Part shown: positions 25,077 through 34,113 of the stretch, piece after piece
Position numbering within the stretch: position 1 is the first letter of the stretch
Layout of the letters: each line of letters starts with the position of its first letter
Source of the DNA: Phycisphaerae bacterium
GTDB taxonomy: Bacteria; Planctomycetota; Phycisphaerae; SM23-33
Reading direction: 5' to 3'
NCBI GenBank assembly: GCA_009783465.1
Contig: WRDM01000001.1
Coordinates: forward strand, 62,001 to 126,000
DNA length: 64,000 bases
Translations under genes and position numbers: made by a program
The notes under the pieces: generated by a model
Seen by the model: only the letters and a program-made list of their open reading frames with translations
Database searches by the model: none
What the model was told of the DNA's origin: nothing

Positions 25077-27326
25077 TTACTTCTCCCTCCAAAACCATCC
25101 AAAATCGTTTCGCAGCCACAGGGCCGCGCCGCGGGTGAGGTCAATGTCTTCAACCTTGCTCTGCACCAGCGGGATGTGCAGCAGCCAATCGTAGTCGCAT
25201 CCGCCGTAGTCGGCGCTGCGCTCGCTGTCGCGATAGAGATTGTTCGTCCACGCGTTGACGTAGACCCAGCCCTTGCCGACGGGATGCCGCCAGACAAACG
25301 GGCGGCTGCCGGCGGGGAACTTCGCCACGGCGATCACCTCGGCCTTGTCCACCAGGCCTTCGACCACGGTGAACGTGTCGCCGTCGGTGGAGCGGAAGCC
25401 CAGGAACTGGTTGCGAATCGGATACGTCGCGAAGTGGCGGAATTCCGGCGTAACGCCCCAAATGACACGTGGAAAAGCGAGTGCGTCGGCGTTGGGTTCC
25501 CAGGCCGCGTCGCCGCTGGCGGGCCAATTCACGCACCGCTTACCCGCGCCGGGCCAATCCTTCCGCCCGTTGGCATCGACGCCGCTCAGCGTCCGCAGCG
25601 CGGGCGAGTCGATCTCGTTGCCGTGCTCGTCCTCGAAACGGTCGGGCCTGCTCATCGCGAAAACCAATGTGCCGCCCTGCTGGACATACGCCAGCAATTT
25701 GTCCGGCGTGTCGCGGAAATCGCGGCTGAACATGTTGTCCGCCATCACGACGAGCTTATAACTGTCGAGCATCTCCTGCGTGATGCGGTCGTCGTCCTGG
25801 GCGGTCCAGAGATAATCGCACTCCACGCCCAGCCGCGTGAGCGCACCGGACATCGCCGCGGCCGTCGGATACGCCAGCCGACGAAACAAATTGTACATGC
25901 GGGCGGCCGACGAGAGCAGCAGCACCTCGCCCTTCTTGGGCGGCGGATTTTTCGCGGCGATCCGCTGCAACTGCTCGCCGTACCGCAGAATCGTCGAAAA
26001 CGCGGGCTTGAAATTGCAGTCGGGAAAATCCATGTAGCCGGTCGTCTCGCCGTGGAAGTAGTAATCGGTGGTATCCCGCAACTGCTCGGCCTGGTGCGAG
26101 CCGCCCGACTGCCAGTCGTCGTGCCAGCACCACGAGTGCCACCCGTCGCCGTCGCCGGCGATGAGGGCGGCATTCACGCGGTCGATCACGGCAGCCGCCT
26201 GCTCGTTGTTCTCGATGCCGTGGGCGGGGCTGACCATCGAGCCGTGACACATGACCACGGGAATCTGCGTCGCGCGTTTGAGATACCGCACCATCATGTA
26301 CGCGGCGTTGTAGACGATCGGCAGCTCGTGCGCCATGCGGTGATGGAGCATTTCCGGCGTGTGGGCCCACTCTTCCACCGGCTGAACCAGGCTCGGGCGG
26401 GTGTTCTCGAAATAGTAATACTCCATCCAGATCGCCTGGAGTTTTTTGAGCACCGGGCTGAAGCCGTCGAGCATCGCCCAGGTGTGCGTGTTGCCCTCGA
26501 AGGGCGTCCAGCAGAACTGGTTCGGCGCGATCTTATTGATGGCCGCGTCGAACCGCGCGTGGGCGTCGCCGACGTTGGACTTCTGCATGAGAATGAAATC
26601 GTACGCCAGCGGATTCTTCATCGACGCGTTCCATTTGCTCTCCTGCGGCAGGAGCACGTCCTTCCAGTCCTGTGGATGATTCTCCAGCCGCCCGGGCCCG
26701 CCGACGGCCTCCATCAGATTCGCAAAACGGCCGTACCGCGTGCGGAGCCAGTCGTGCCACTCGTCCTTGAGGTTGAAGGGGATGGAGACGTTGTCGAATC
26801 CCTTGTAGTAGCGGTCGATGCGGTCGGTGTAGGCCATCACCGTCGGTTCGTCGCGGTACCGCTCGGCGAAGGGTTTGATTTGCAGGACGTAGGCTTCGTG
26901 CAGGTGCGGATTGAACGTCGGCAGCCAGCGGTTATCGTACTGCCACTCCAGGCCGGTGACTCGCTTATAGATGGCCGGGTTGTCGATGAAAGGCCCGACG
27001 AAAATGCTGATCCGCACGCCGGATTTTTTGGCGGCCTCGACCACGCGGTCCATCTTCGCCCAGGCCTTGGGCGTGACCAGGCCGTTGTCGAAGAGTTCGT
27101 CGCACGGGAAAAAAATGGCCGCGTGATTGACGTTCGCTTTGGCCATGGTGGCGAAATCCCAGTCGAGCATCGCCTCGTTTTTCGACCACCAGGTATCCGC
27201 CAGCCAGTTGTTATGGCACGCGCCGGGCCATCGGCCGAAATAGATCGTCGAGCTGCACATCCACCGCTTGCCCGCCAGCGAAAACTGCCCTTGCGGCGTG
27301 ATACGAACGAAGTCGTCCATCGGCAT
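25077..27326 (-). CDS. Large glycosidase-like protein (GH42/beta-galactosidase-type organisation)
   Basis: This is a 749-residue protein. The N-terminal half is TIM-barrel-like (NWLADTWWSKNEAMLDWDF, GVRISIFVGPFIDNP, ...WCWHDDW...). It is followed near 500-620 by a Rossmann/amidotransferase-like trimerisation segment (GVECDYLWTAQDDD, YKLVVMADNMF, LLAYVQQGGTLVFAM) as in GH42 enzymes, and by a beta-rich tail. There is no signal peptide. The start at 27326 has AAAGGAAA upstream. Catalytic glutamates could not be assigned with confidence, so substrate and activity remain open. Confidence 0.6.
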   Translation of the reverse strand: MPMDDFVRITPQGQFSLAGKRWMCSSTIYFGRWPGACHNNWLADTWWSKNEAMLDWDFATMAKANVNHAAIFFPCDELFDNGLVTPKAWAKMDRVVEAAKKSGVRISIFVGPFIDNPAIYKRVTGLEWQYDNRWLPTFNPHLHEAYVLQIKPFAERYRDEPTVMAYTDRIDRYYKGFDNVSIPFNLKDEWHDWLRTRYGRFANLMEAVGGPGRLENHPQDWKDVLLPQESKWNASMKNPLAYDFILMQKSNVGDAHARFDAAINKIAPNQFCWTPFEGNTHTWAMLDGFSPVLKKLQAIWMEYYYFENTRPSLVQPVEEWAHTPEMLHHRMAHELPIVYNAAYMMVRYLKRATQIPVVMCHGSMVSPAHGIENNEQAAAVIDRVNAALIAGDGDGWHSWCWHDDWQSGGSHQAEQLRDTTDYYFHGETTGYMDFPDCNFKPAFSTILRYGEQLQRIAAKNPPPKKGEVLLLSSAARMYNLFRRLAYPTAAAMSGALTRLGVECDYLWTAQDDDRITQEMLDSYKLVVMADNMFSRDFRDTPDKLLAYVQQGGTLVFAMSRPDRFEDEHGNEIDSPALRTLSGVDANGRKDWPGAGKRCVNWPASGDAAWEPNADALAFPRVIWGVTPEFRHFATYPIRNQFLGFRSTDGDTFTVVEGLVDKAEVIAVAKFPAGSRPFVWRHPVGKGWVYVNAWTNNLYRDSERSADYGGCDYDWLLHIPLVQSKVEDIDLTRGAALWLRNDFGWFWREK

Positions 27327-27393
27327 AACCGTTTCCTTTGCAATTGAGATGCCCAATGCAGGCAGTATCCCGCCACAACGCCGCGCCAGCAAG

Positions 27394-27574
27394 AGGTTTT
27401 TCCAGGGCGATCGCATCTAAATTTCCGCGTTTTTTCGCGAAAACGGCTGTGGGCTGTAGGCTGTAGGAGGCATGCCTTTGCGACAGATGTTTCGCAAAGG
27501 AAAATCAACCTACAGTCTACAGCCCACAGCCGAAAAATGGGCCTTTTTAGATGCGATCGCCCTGGAGGTTTTTC
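27394..27574. mobile_element. CTGTAG palindromic element, copy A, with 9-bp direct repeats
   Basis: The element spans 27403-27565 (163 bp) and is flanked by AGGTTTTTC at 27394-27402 and again at 27566-27574. The outer arms GGGCGATCGCATCTAAA and TTTAGATGCGATCGCCC enclose CGGCTGTGGGCTGTAGGC against CTACAGCCCACAGCCG. The core hairpin is CCTTTGCG...CGCAAAGG. A second copy, also with 9-bp flanking repeats, lies at 47790-47983. It occupies most of the gap 27327-27628, ten bases before the tRNA-Leu -35 box. Confidence 0.8.
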
Positions 27575-27583
27575 GTTGGACTC

Positions 27584-27612
27584 TTGACAGAATCGGCCGC
27601 ATAGAATAATGT
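27584..27612 (+). promoter_or_regulatory. Promoter of tRNA-Leu
   Basis: TTGACA (27584-27589), a 17-bp spacer and TAATGT (27607-27612) precede the tRNA at 27629. The context CTCTTGACA is nearly identical to the tRNA-Arg promoter. Confidence 0.75.
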
Positions 27613-27628
27613 GGCTGTCGTTCGGCAT

Positions 27629-27712
27629 GCCCGGGTGGCGGAATTGGCAGACGCGCCAGCTTGAGGTGCTGGTGGGAGATTTCCCTTGCAGGTTCAAATC
27701 CTGTCTCGGGCA
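27629..27712 (+). tRNA. tRNA-Leu (anticodon GAG)
   Basis: This is a class II tRNA. The acceptor GCCCGGG pairs CTCGGGC, the anticodon stem is CCAGC/GCTGG with loop TTGAGGT (anticodon GAG), there is a long variable arm, and the T arm is CAGG-TTCAAAT-CCTG. The discriminator is A and no CCA is encoded. Confidence 0.95.
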
Positions 27713-27721
27713 CGTGAAACG

Positions 27722-27755
27722 AAAACCCTTCGACAATGACGTCGGAGGGTTTTTT
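27722..27755 (+). terminator. Rho-independent terminator after tRNA-Leu
   Basis: AAAACCCTTCGAC pairs with GTCGGAGGGTTTT and is followed by a T run. Confidence 0.85.
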
Positions 27756-27771
27756 GTTGCGCCCGCATGGT

Positions 27772-28368
27772 ATGATGGTTCGTATGACATGGCGACAAGG
27801 ACATTGGGTAGCTGCGATGGGACTGGCCTTGGCGGTGGCATTTTCCGCGGCGGGCGGGGCAGCTCCGACTCCGCGCGAGGCGGCGGGGGTGATCGACCGG
27901 CCTGGCTTCGAGAGCGTGCTCGAACAACTCGGCCCGGACGGCATTGCGGTCATGAAACACCTCGATGAGCAACGTGTTGTTCAACTGGGCGTGATGGTCG
28001 AACGCGGCGAATTGGCGGCGATCGGGCGGACGAGCGAACTGCTGGCCGTGATCGGCAAATACGGCAACCGGGGCATGGAGTTCGTCTGGCAGCACAAGGC
28101 TTCGCTGGCGGAGTCGGCGACGCTGGCGCTTTTCCTGGCCAATCCCGAGCCGTTCGTCAACGGCACGCTCGAACTGGTGGAGCCAGCGGAGTCGTCGACC
28201 CGCCCCACGACCGTCGCGACCATTCGGACCACCCAACCCGCCGCCCGGACGCCGGAAAAAAACAATTGGCCCTTCGTGGTCGCCCTGTGCATCGCCGTGA
28301 CGGCCGTCTGGCTGTGCCTGCGAATCTGGCTGATGATCCGCCGAAACCGACGACGCCAACGGCGGTGA
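27772..28368 (+). CDS. Hypothetical exported/membrane-anchored protein
   Basis: This protein has about 198 residues. An N-terminal hydrophobic segment (GHWVAAMGLALAVAFSAAGG) looks like a signal peptide, the middle is an alpha-helical soluble region, and a C-terminal TM (WPFVVALCIAVTAVWLCLRI) is followed by a basic tail. The start could be 27772 or the Met at 27784; there is no clear ribosome site. It follows the tRNA-Leu terminator directly. I do not recognise a family. Confidence 0.55.
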   Translation: MMVRMTWRQGHWVAAMGLALAVAFSAAGGAAPTPREAAGVIDRPGFESVLEQLGPDGIAVMKHLDEQRVVQLGVMVERGELAAIGRTSELLAVIGKYGNRGMEFVWQHKASLAESATLALFLANPEPFVNGTLELVEPAESSTRPTTVATIRTTQPAARTPEKNNWPFVVALCIAVTAVWLCLRIWLMIRRNRRRQRR

Positions 28369-28379
28369 ACGTGGCACAT

Positions 28380-28511
28380 AACGTGACGCGGGCGTCTCGC
28401 CCGCGTTGTGTGTTCCATGAATCCAGTCGCAATGAACGTGAAATCGTTCCCTCGTCCGCCGCGGACTTGCCCAAAGGAGCGCACACGTGGGCGGGACGCC
28501 CGCGTCACGTT
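28380..28511. repeat. GCCCGC-family composite palindrome
   Basis: AACGTGACGCG (28381-) pairs with CGCGTCACGTT (-28511). Internal hairpins are CGGGCGTCTCGCCCG and GTGGGCGGGACGCCCGC. It separates the convergent hypothetical gene and truD and ends 4 bp from the truD stop. Confidence 0.75.
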
Positions 28512-28514
28512 GGC

Positions 28515-29912
28515 TCACTCAGCCTTCATGATCTCCCGCAGCACGACAGTCGCGTAGCAGCCGCTGGGGGCGAAGAAACTTATCTCGACGTAATCGCCGC
28601 GCGTGTCGCTGCCGGCCTGAAGATCAACCTCCGTAATCGCGAACCGCAACGGCCTGCGCGTGCCCTTGACCTTCAACGTACCGACGTGGCGGAAATCGTC
28701 GCTCGTCACGCGATGCCTCGCCAACACGTCGCGCTCGATCTGCCCAGGATTCACCTCGCCCGGCGCGACGGAAACCGCCGCAACGGCCTCGCCAACTTCA
28801 CCGGAAGAATCAACGATATCCGTTGCCTCACTCGTCTCGTTGGTCTCATCCGTTTCGATTGTCTCGTCGATCGCCGCGTCGTCGCCCGGCGGATTTTCCA
28901 CGGTGTCGCGAGGCCGAAACGCCGACGCGGGCATCGCCTCGGGACCGGCTAAGTGCGAGCGGAAGCCGAGGATCGGCCCGGTGGGGTGAATCTCCATCGC
29001 GTCGGCCCGAGGCGTTTCGGCGGCCGCGTCGATCACGTAAAACACCGCGCCGTTGGCCTTCATCGCCATGTCGCCGGGAAACACGCGGTCGATCGTCGCC
29101 AGCCGCTCAACCAGCACCTCGTTGAACATCTCGCTCTGAAAGGCCGACACGTACAGCCGCTTGATCCGCTTGTCGATGGCGCCCACCGCGGGCCCGGCGT
29201 GCTTGCGCTTTTTGTAAGCCGACAGCGCCCGCCGCTCGTTAGCATAATGCCTCGGCCAGCGGTCCAGCGCCCGATGGAAATTGCCGAGGTCAAACGCCTC
29301 GCGGGCAGCCTTGCAGTCGCGAGGATCGCCCGGCAACGGCCCGCCAAGATACGCCTTGATGAACGCGTCCAGATCGTTGCGAACGAGGAGTTCGCCCAGC
29401 CGGGCCGTGTCGCCCCGGGCGCCGAACCGCTGCTCGCCAAAATAATTCGGAACGCCGCGACGCCGCAATACGTCCAGCACCGCCGACGCCCGACCCACCG
29501 CGCCCGCACCCACGCCACGCACGCGAATGCGAAACCGGTTGCCCAGCAGATGACCCGTCCGCAGCTTGTTGCCGTGCCGCCCGACCAGCTCCACGCTCAC
29601 CTGGCCGTCGCGGAAGTTCTTGAGCCGCTCCACGTCGGCGTGCTCGAGACTCATCCATTGTCGCGTGACGCCCTGGGCATCCTTCAGGCCCGCGAAACCG
29701 ATCGCCACCGGCGGCACGTTCATGTGGTGCGCGATGCGTTCGAGAGCCGCCGGCGTCGGCACGCCGCGCTTGGTCACCTGCATGTACACATGCGTCCCCT
29801 CGCCGCTGAGGGCGTAGAGAGGCACTTCCTCGACGACGAAATCCGACACATCATCCTTGATCCGCCCGCCGATGCCCGGCAGGAGGCCTGTAAAATATGG
29901 CAGTGAATTCAT
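28515..29912 (-). CDS. truD: tRNA pseudouridine(13) synthase TruD
   Basis: This 465-residue synthase has the TruD catalytic motif GLKDAQGVTRQW; Asp78 is the nucleophile. It also has the N-terminal DFVVEEV element and NRFRIRVR. TruD isomerises U13 in tRNA-Glu. An acidic, Thr-rich low-complexity insertion (about 345-390; IDETIETDETNETSE) is not part of normal TruD and probably forms a surface loop. It is somewhat longer than the E. coli enzyme (349 residues). Confidence 0.93.
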   Translation of the reverse strand: MNSLPYFTGLLPGIGGRIKDDVSDFVVEEVPLYALSGEGTHVYMQVTKRGVPTPAALERIAHHMNVPPVAIGFAGLKDAQGVTRQWMSLEHADVERLKNFRDGQVSVELVGRHGNKLRTGHLLGNRFRIRVRGVGAGAVGRASAVLDVLRRRGVPNYFGEQRFGARGDTARLGELLVRNDLDAFIKAYLGGPLPGDPRDCKAAREAFDLGNFHRALDRWPRHYANERRALSAYKKRKHAGPAVGAIDKRIKRLYVSAFQSEMFNEVLVERLATIDRVFPGDMAMKANGAVFYVIDAAAETPRADAMEIHPTGPILGFRSHLAGPEAMPASAFRPRDTVENPPGDDAAIDETIETDETNETSEATDIVDSSGEVGEAVAAVSVAPGEVNPGQIERDVLARHRVTSDDFRHVGTLKVKGTRRPLRFAITEVDLQAGSDTRGDYVEISFFAPSGCYATVVLREIMKAE

Positions 29913-29998
29913 GCCGCATTTCTATAACGAAAACCAAATGAAAGCAAGGCCGACAGGCTCGCCGCGACAAGTTTCACCGCGGTTTTCCACTTGACCTT

Positions 29999-30130
29999 GT
30001 ATTCAGGCGCGACCGGCCACAGGCCCTGCCAGTTTGCGTTGTGAGACGGTGTGAGCGACGGAACGCTTCGCCTGTCACAACGACCTACAACGCAAACTGG
30101 CGGGGCCTGTGGCCGGTCGCGCCTGAATAC
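29999..30130. repeat. TTTGCG-family palindrome, long arms
   Basis: The arms GTATTCAGGCGCGACCGGCC, then ACAGGCCCTGCCAGTTTGCG, are followed by a loop and the complement ending GGCCGGTCGCGCCTGAATAC. The flanking part of the arm is unlike other copies yet complementary. The rest of the gap 29913-30337 shows only a possible -10 (TACAAT near 30217) for transketolase. Confidence 0.9.
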
Positions 30131-30337
30131 GAATCCCAATGGCGGTCATGCGAACACGCGGAAAATTTTGATGGCCGCGTCGGGAATTTGCAGTTTCCCG
30201 GCGGGTGGGGACTGACTACAATGCTCCGAATGTCGGATCGGCGGAACTGCCGTCGGCGACGGGCACCTGTCAAGGCCCGTGCCGTGCGCGGCGGCCGACG
30301 CGGTAAGTTGAATAAGGTTTTGGAGACGGAGACAACG

Positions 30338-32281
30338 ATGGGACAATATTCCGACCTGGATCGTAAGGTCATCAAACTGGGTAAGATGGTGGTTCGTATG
30401 TGCACGGCCGCCGGGAGCGGGCATCCCTCGAGCGCCCTGTCGATTCTGCATCTGACGACCGCGTTGATGTACCGCGTGATGCGGTACGATCCGAAAAACC
30501 CGTGGAACACGGGCGCCGATCGGCTGGTGCTTTCCGAAGGCCATGCCGTACCCGCCGTCTACGCGTGCTACGCCGAGTTGGGCGGCGTCGCGGGCAGGCA
30601 GGACGCGCCGCTGACGCTGACGTTCGACGACTGCCTCACGCTTCGCGAGTCCGCCAGCGTGCTCGACGGCCATCCCAACCCCCCGCAGGGTTTCCCGTTC
30701 TTCGACGCCGCCACCGGCAGCCTCGGCCAGGGCGTCTCCGCGGCCGCGGGCCTGGCGTGCGCCGCCCGCGTGCAGGGCAGCGATAAACAGATCTACGTCA
30801 TCGTCGGCGACGGCGAGAGCCGCGAAGGGCAGATCTACGAAGCCCTCGACTTCATCATCGACCACAAACTCACCGCCGTCCGCGTGATCTTCAACGCCAA
30901 CGGCCAGGCGCAGAGCGACTACGTCTCCCCGCAGCAGTCCGCCGAGGCGCTGACGAAAAAACTCGAAGCCTTCGGGTTCGACGTGAAGGTGATCGACGGC
31001 CATAACTTCGACGAGATCATGCCCGCCCTGACCGCGCCGGCGACGGATAAACCCATCGCCATCGTCGCGAAAACCGTCAAGGGCTGGGGCGTCAACGAGT
31101 TCCTCACCAGCAACTATCACGGCAAGACGCTGGAGGAGTCGCAAGTGGCCGCCGCCCTGGCGGACCTCGACGCCAAAGGCGCCGAACTCGGCGGCGACGC
31201 CGATGCCGATGTGGCCCAACTCACCACGCCGCAGGCCCGCGAAGCCGACGCCTACGCGGAAGTCTCCGCCGGCACATTCGAGGAAGCCTGCCAGTACACC
31301 GGCAACGACAAGGCGTTCGCCGCGAAGAAGATGTCCACGCGAAAAGCGTACGGTGTGGCCTTGGCGGCCCTGGGCCGCGACCGCCGCGTGACCGCGATGG
31401 ACGGCGATGTGCGAGGCTCCACGTTCGCCGAATACTTCTTCAAGAAGCACCCCGAACGGTTCTTCGAAGCCCGCATCGCCGAACAGAACATGATCTCCGC
31501 CGGCGCGGGGCTGGCAGCGGGTGGCACAATCCCGTTCGTGTCGTCGTTCGCCAAGTTCATCGTCCGCGGATACGACCAGATCGAGATGGCCGCCATCAGC
31601 GAAGCCAACCTGAAAATCTCCGGCAGCCACGCGGGCATCAGCCTGGCCGCCGACGGCCCCAGCCAAATGGCCATCACCGACCTGGCCTTCTTCCGCTCGA
31701 TGGCCCACGCCAAACGCACCGACGGCGCGCCGATCTGCCGCTTCTTCCAGCCCTCCGACGCGATCAGCGCCTTCAAGCTCACCGAACTGATGGCCAATGT
31801 CGAGGGCATGTGCTACATCCGTACCGCCCGCCCTGACGTGCCCTTCATCTACGACGAAAACGAAGAGTTCACCGTCGGCGGATACAAGCACCTCATCGAC
31901 GGTGAAGATTTGGCCATCGTCACCAGCGGCTACATGGTGCACGTGGCGATGAAGGCGGCGGCGCTGATCGAGGAACGCAGCGGGCTTCGCGTCAGCCTGA
32001 TCGACGCGTACTCGATGCCGCTGGCGACGGACGAGATTCTGCAAATCGGCGACGATTGCCGCGGGCAGATCCTCGTCGTCGAGGACAACTACGCCGGCGG
32101 CATCGTGGACGAAATCGCCCAGGCCGCCGCCGCCAGCGACATGGGCGTGATGGTCCATCCGCTCTACCTCAAGAAAATGCCCAAAAGCGCCAAAACGCCC
32201 GAAGACATCCTCGCCCAGGTCGGCCTGACCGCCGAAGACATCGCGGCGGCCGCGCAGAGGATTTTCGATATGAGCGAGTAA
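30338..32281 (+). CDS. tkt: Transketolase
   Basis: This is a 647-residue protein. The thiamine-diphosphate half has AGSGHPSSALS, DRLVLSEGHAVPA and GDGESREGQIYEALDF (the GDG...N-type Mg/ThDP motif). The pyrimidine-binding half has RFFEARIAEQNMISAGAGL. The C-terminal domain is complete. It exchanges two-carbon ketol units in the pentose phosphate pathway and would act with zwf and pgl at 48-50.5 kb. The start at 30338 is chosen because the sequence upstream is a palindrome and a weak leader. TruD is divergent upstream. Confidence 0.92.
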   Translation: MGQYSDLDRKVIKLGKMVVRMCTAAGSGHPSSALSILHLTTALMYRVMRYDPKNPWNTGADRLVLSEGHAVPAVYACYAELGGVAGRQDAPLTLTFDDCLTLRESASVLDGHPNPPQGFPFFDAATGSLGQGVSAAAGLACAARVQGSDKQIYVIVGDGESREGQIYEALDFIIDHKLTAVRVIFNANGQAQSDYVSPQQSAEALTKKLEAFGFDVKVIDGHNFDEIMPALTAPATDKPIAIVAKTVKGWGVNEFLTSNYHGKTLEESQVAAALADLDAKGAELGGDADADVAQLTTPQAREADAYAEVSAGTFEEACQYTGNDKAFAAKKMSTRKAYGVALAALGRDRRVTAMDGDVRGSTFAEYFFKKHPERFFEARIAEQNMISAGAGLAAGGTIPFVSSFAKFIVRGYDQIEMAAISEANLKISGSHAGISLAADGPSQMAITDLAFFRSMAHAKRTDGAPICRFFQPSDAISAFKLTELMANVEGMCYIRTARPDVPFIYDENEEFTVGGYKHLIDGEDLAIVTSGYMVHVAMKAAALIEERSGLRVSLIDAYSMPLATDEILQIGDDCRGQILVVEDNYAGGIVDEIAQAAAASDMGVMVHPLYLKKMPKSAKTPEDILAQVGLTAEDIAAAAQRIFDMSE

Positions 32282-32316
32282 CGTATAGCGACGTTTCGCC
32301 GTCAGGAACGCTTCGC

Positions 32317-32380
32317 AACGCAAACTGGCAGGGCCTGTGAAAACGTGAGAATGTTTTCACAGGCCCTGCCAGTTTGCGTT
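32317..32380. repeat. TTTGCG-family hairpin, tail-to-head, before RAYT gene
   Basis: AACGCAAACTGGCAGGGCCT, then GTGAAAAC, folds on an 8-base loop to GTTTTCACAGGCCCTGCC, then AGTTTGCGTT. The right half doubles as the left end of the transposase-bearing unit at 32353-33090. Confidence 0.85.
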
Positions 32381-33090
32381 GTAAATCATTATAGTACGAA
32401 GCATCTTGACTCTCGTAGAAAAGGACCTGACCACATGATCCTCGCGACGCATGTCATCCTGACCGGGTATGGCCATTGGCTGCCCAACGACGTGCGGGGA
32501 AGTTATTCAGAAACCGTTTTTATCCCCCCGATCGCCGAACTCGGACCGCTCCATCATGGGCGAAAACCCGTTCAGCCATCCACGCCAGAACTGCGAAAAT
32601 TCCACAATCAGGCCCAAGCGGTGCTGACCCACTCCGTCCATTGGTTTTCGACCGAAGAGCGGAACGCAATCCGCGACGCATTCGCCCGGCTGTGTCAGGA
32701 ACGACGGTTCGTCTGTTACGCTGGTGCCATTCTATCAAACCATATTCATGTCCTGATTGAACGAAACTACCTGCCCCCACCGACAATCCATGACCTGCTT
32801 AAGCAATACGCAACCCAGGCTGTCCGAGCGTTTGGCTTCGTGCCTGTGAAACACCCCGTGTTCAACGCTGGCATCGCAACCGTGTATAAATACACCCCCG
32901 CGGAAATACGTCAATGCGCGAAATACATTACGGACAATTTCGCGAAACACAAATTCCCGACAGAACGCTACGAATTCGTCAGTGATTACAAGGAAAAATG
33001 GATGCAGCGGCGAATAACCTACGAATGAACCGTAGGCCGCTTCGTTGTCTGGAGTGTTCGACAACGCAAACGGGCAGGGCCTGTGAACAC
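32353..33090 (+). mobile_element. REP-type autonomous unit: RAYT gene between palindromic arms
   Basis: The left arm (32353-32382, GTTTTCACAGGCCCTGCC, then AGTTTGCGTTGT) and right arm (33061-33090, ACAACGCAAACGGGCAGG, then GCCTGTGAACAC) are inverted repeats with 2-3 mismatches. They carry the same core as about ten gene-less palindromes in the window. Next to the arms, TACGAAGC and GCTTCGT also pair. The transposase gene sits where the other copies have a short loop. Confidence 0.8.
32435..33028 (+). CDS. REP-associated tyrosine transposase (RAYT, Y1/HUH family)
   Basis: This 197-residue protein has the HUH motif HIH at residues 103-105 (ILSNHIHVLIERN). A downstream helix carries a candidate catalytic tyrosine (Tyr164, QCAKYITDNF). 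The N-terminus HVILTGYGHWLPNDVRG resembles Y1_Tnp transposases of the RAYT group. Such single-copy enzymes nick single-stranded REP hairpins, and they are thought to have spread REP sequences. The start at 32435 excludes palindrome-derived codons. It sits between arms of the hairpin family scattered through this window. Confidence 0.8.
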   Translation: MILATHVILTGYGHWLPNDVRGSYSETVFIPPIAELGPLHHGRKPVQPSTPELRKFHNQAQAVLTHSVHWFSTEERNAIRDAFARLCQERRFVCYAGAILSNHIHVLIERNYLPPPTIHDLLKQYATQAVRAFGFVPVKHPVFNAGIATVYKYTPAEIRQCAKYITDNFAKHKFPTERYEFVSDYKEKWMQRRITYE

Positions 33091-33106
33091 AAAGGGAAAC
33101 TGAACC

Positions 33107-34090
33107 ATGAACGTGCTTCTGACTGGTGGCGCGGGATATATCGGATCGCACGTGGTGCGGGCGTTGGCGGAGGCGGGGCATTGCTGTGTGGTGTATGACA
33201 ACTTGTCCAACGGGCACGCCCAGGCCGTCGCGGGGACGAAATTGATCGTCGGCGACGTGGGCGATTCACGCACGCTGGAGGCGACCCTGCGGGAGAACGG
33301 CATCGAGGCGGTCATTCATCTGGCCGCGTTTATCGAGGTCGCCCAAAGCGTCCGCGAGCCGGGCATGTATTTCCGCAACAACACCACCAACGGCCTGGTG
33401 CTGCTGGAGGCGATGCGGGCCGTCGGCGTGCGACGGCTGGTGTTCAGTTCCACCGCGGCGGTGTATGGCATGCCGCCGGTCGTGCCGATTCCCGAGGACT
33501 CGCCTCTTCGTCCAATCAATCCGTACGGCGCCAGTAAGCTCTGCGTGGAATACATGCTACAGGCCTACGCGGCGGCGCACGGCATGGGGTTTGTCTCGCT
33601 GCGGTATTTCAACGTGGCCGGCGCGCATCCGGGCGGCGAAATCGGCGAGGCGCACTCGCCCGAGTCGCATTTGGTTCCGCTGGTGTTGCAGGTGGCGCTG
33701 GGGCAGCGGGAGCGGGTGATGATGTTCGGCGACGATTACGACACGCCCGACGGCACGTGCGTTCGCGACTACATTCACGTGTGCGACCTGGCCGACGCCC
33801 ACGTGCTGGCGGTCGACGCGACCGAGCCGGGCGCCGCAAAAGTGTACAATCTCGGAAACGGCGAGGGGTTCAGCGTCCGGCAGGTGATACAGACGTGCCG
33901 CGAGGTGGCCGCCCATTCGATCCCCGCCGACCTCGCGCCGCGCCGCGCGGGCGACCCGGCGAGACTGGTGGCCTCCAGCCTGCGGGCGCAACAGGAACTG
34001 GGCTGGCGGCCGAAATTCCCACACCTCAAGGATATCGTTACCCACGCATGGAACTGGCACCGCGCCCACCCGCGCGGATACGGCGTGTGA
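33107..34090 (+). CDS. galE: UDP-glucose 4-epimerase
   Basis: This 327-residue extended short-chain dehydrogenase has the NAD motif GGAGYIGS (7-14), Ser at FSSTAAVYG (113-121) and the catalytic pair Tyr140/Lys144 in NPYGASK. The C-terminal substrate domain has YNLGNGEGFSVRQV and RRAGDPARLVASS, as in GalE. It interconverts UDP-glucose and UDP-galactose for polysaccharide synthesis. It begins 17 bp after the right arm of the RAYT unit, whose end may lie in its 5' leader. Confidence 0.92.
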   Translation: MNVLLTGGAGYIGSHVVRALAEAGHCCVVYDNLSNGHAQAVAGTKLIVGDVGDSRTLEATLRENGIEAVIHLAAFIEVAQSVREPGMYFRNNTTNGLVLLEAMRAVGVRRLVFSSTAAVYGMPPVVPIPEDSPLRPINPYGASKLCVEYMLQAYAAAHGMGFVSLRYFNVAGAHPGGEIGEAHSPESHLVPLVLQVALGQRERVMMFGDDYDTPDGTCVRDYIHVCDLADAHVLAVDATEPGAAKVYNLGNGEGFSVRQVIQTCREVAAHSIPADLAPRRAGDPARLVASSLRAQQELGWRPKFPHLKDIVTHAWNWHRAHPRGYGV

Positions 34091-34113
34091 AATCCTTCGA
34101 TCCGTTGGCGTGG

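Noticed and set aside
30041-30337. N-terminal extension of transketolase through the palindrome
   Set aside because: The 99 extra codons translate the TTTGCG repeat and unrelated leader; the enzyme family begins at MGQYSDLDRK. Similar extensions of pstC, the first histidine kinase, the RAYT and zwf were also dropped.
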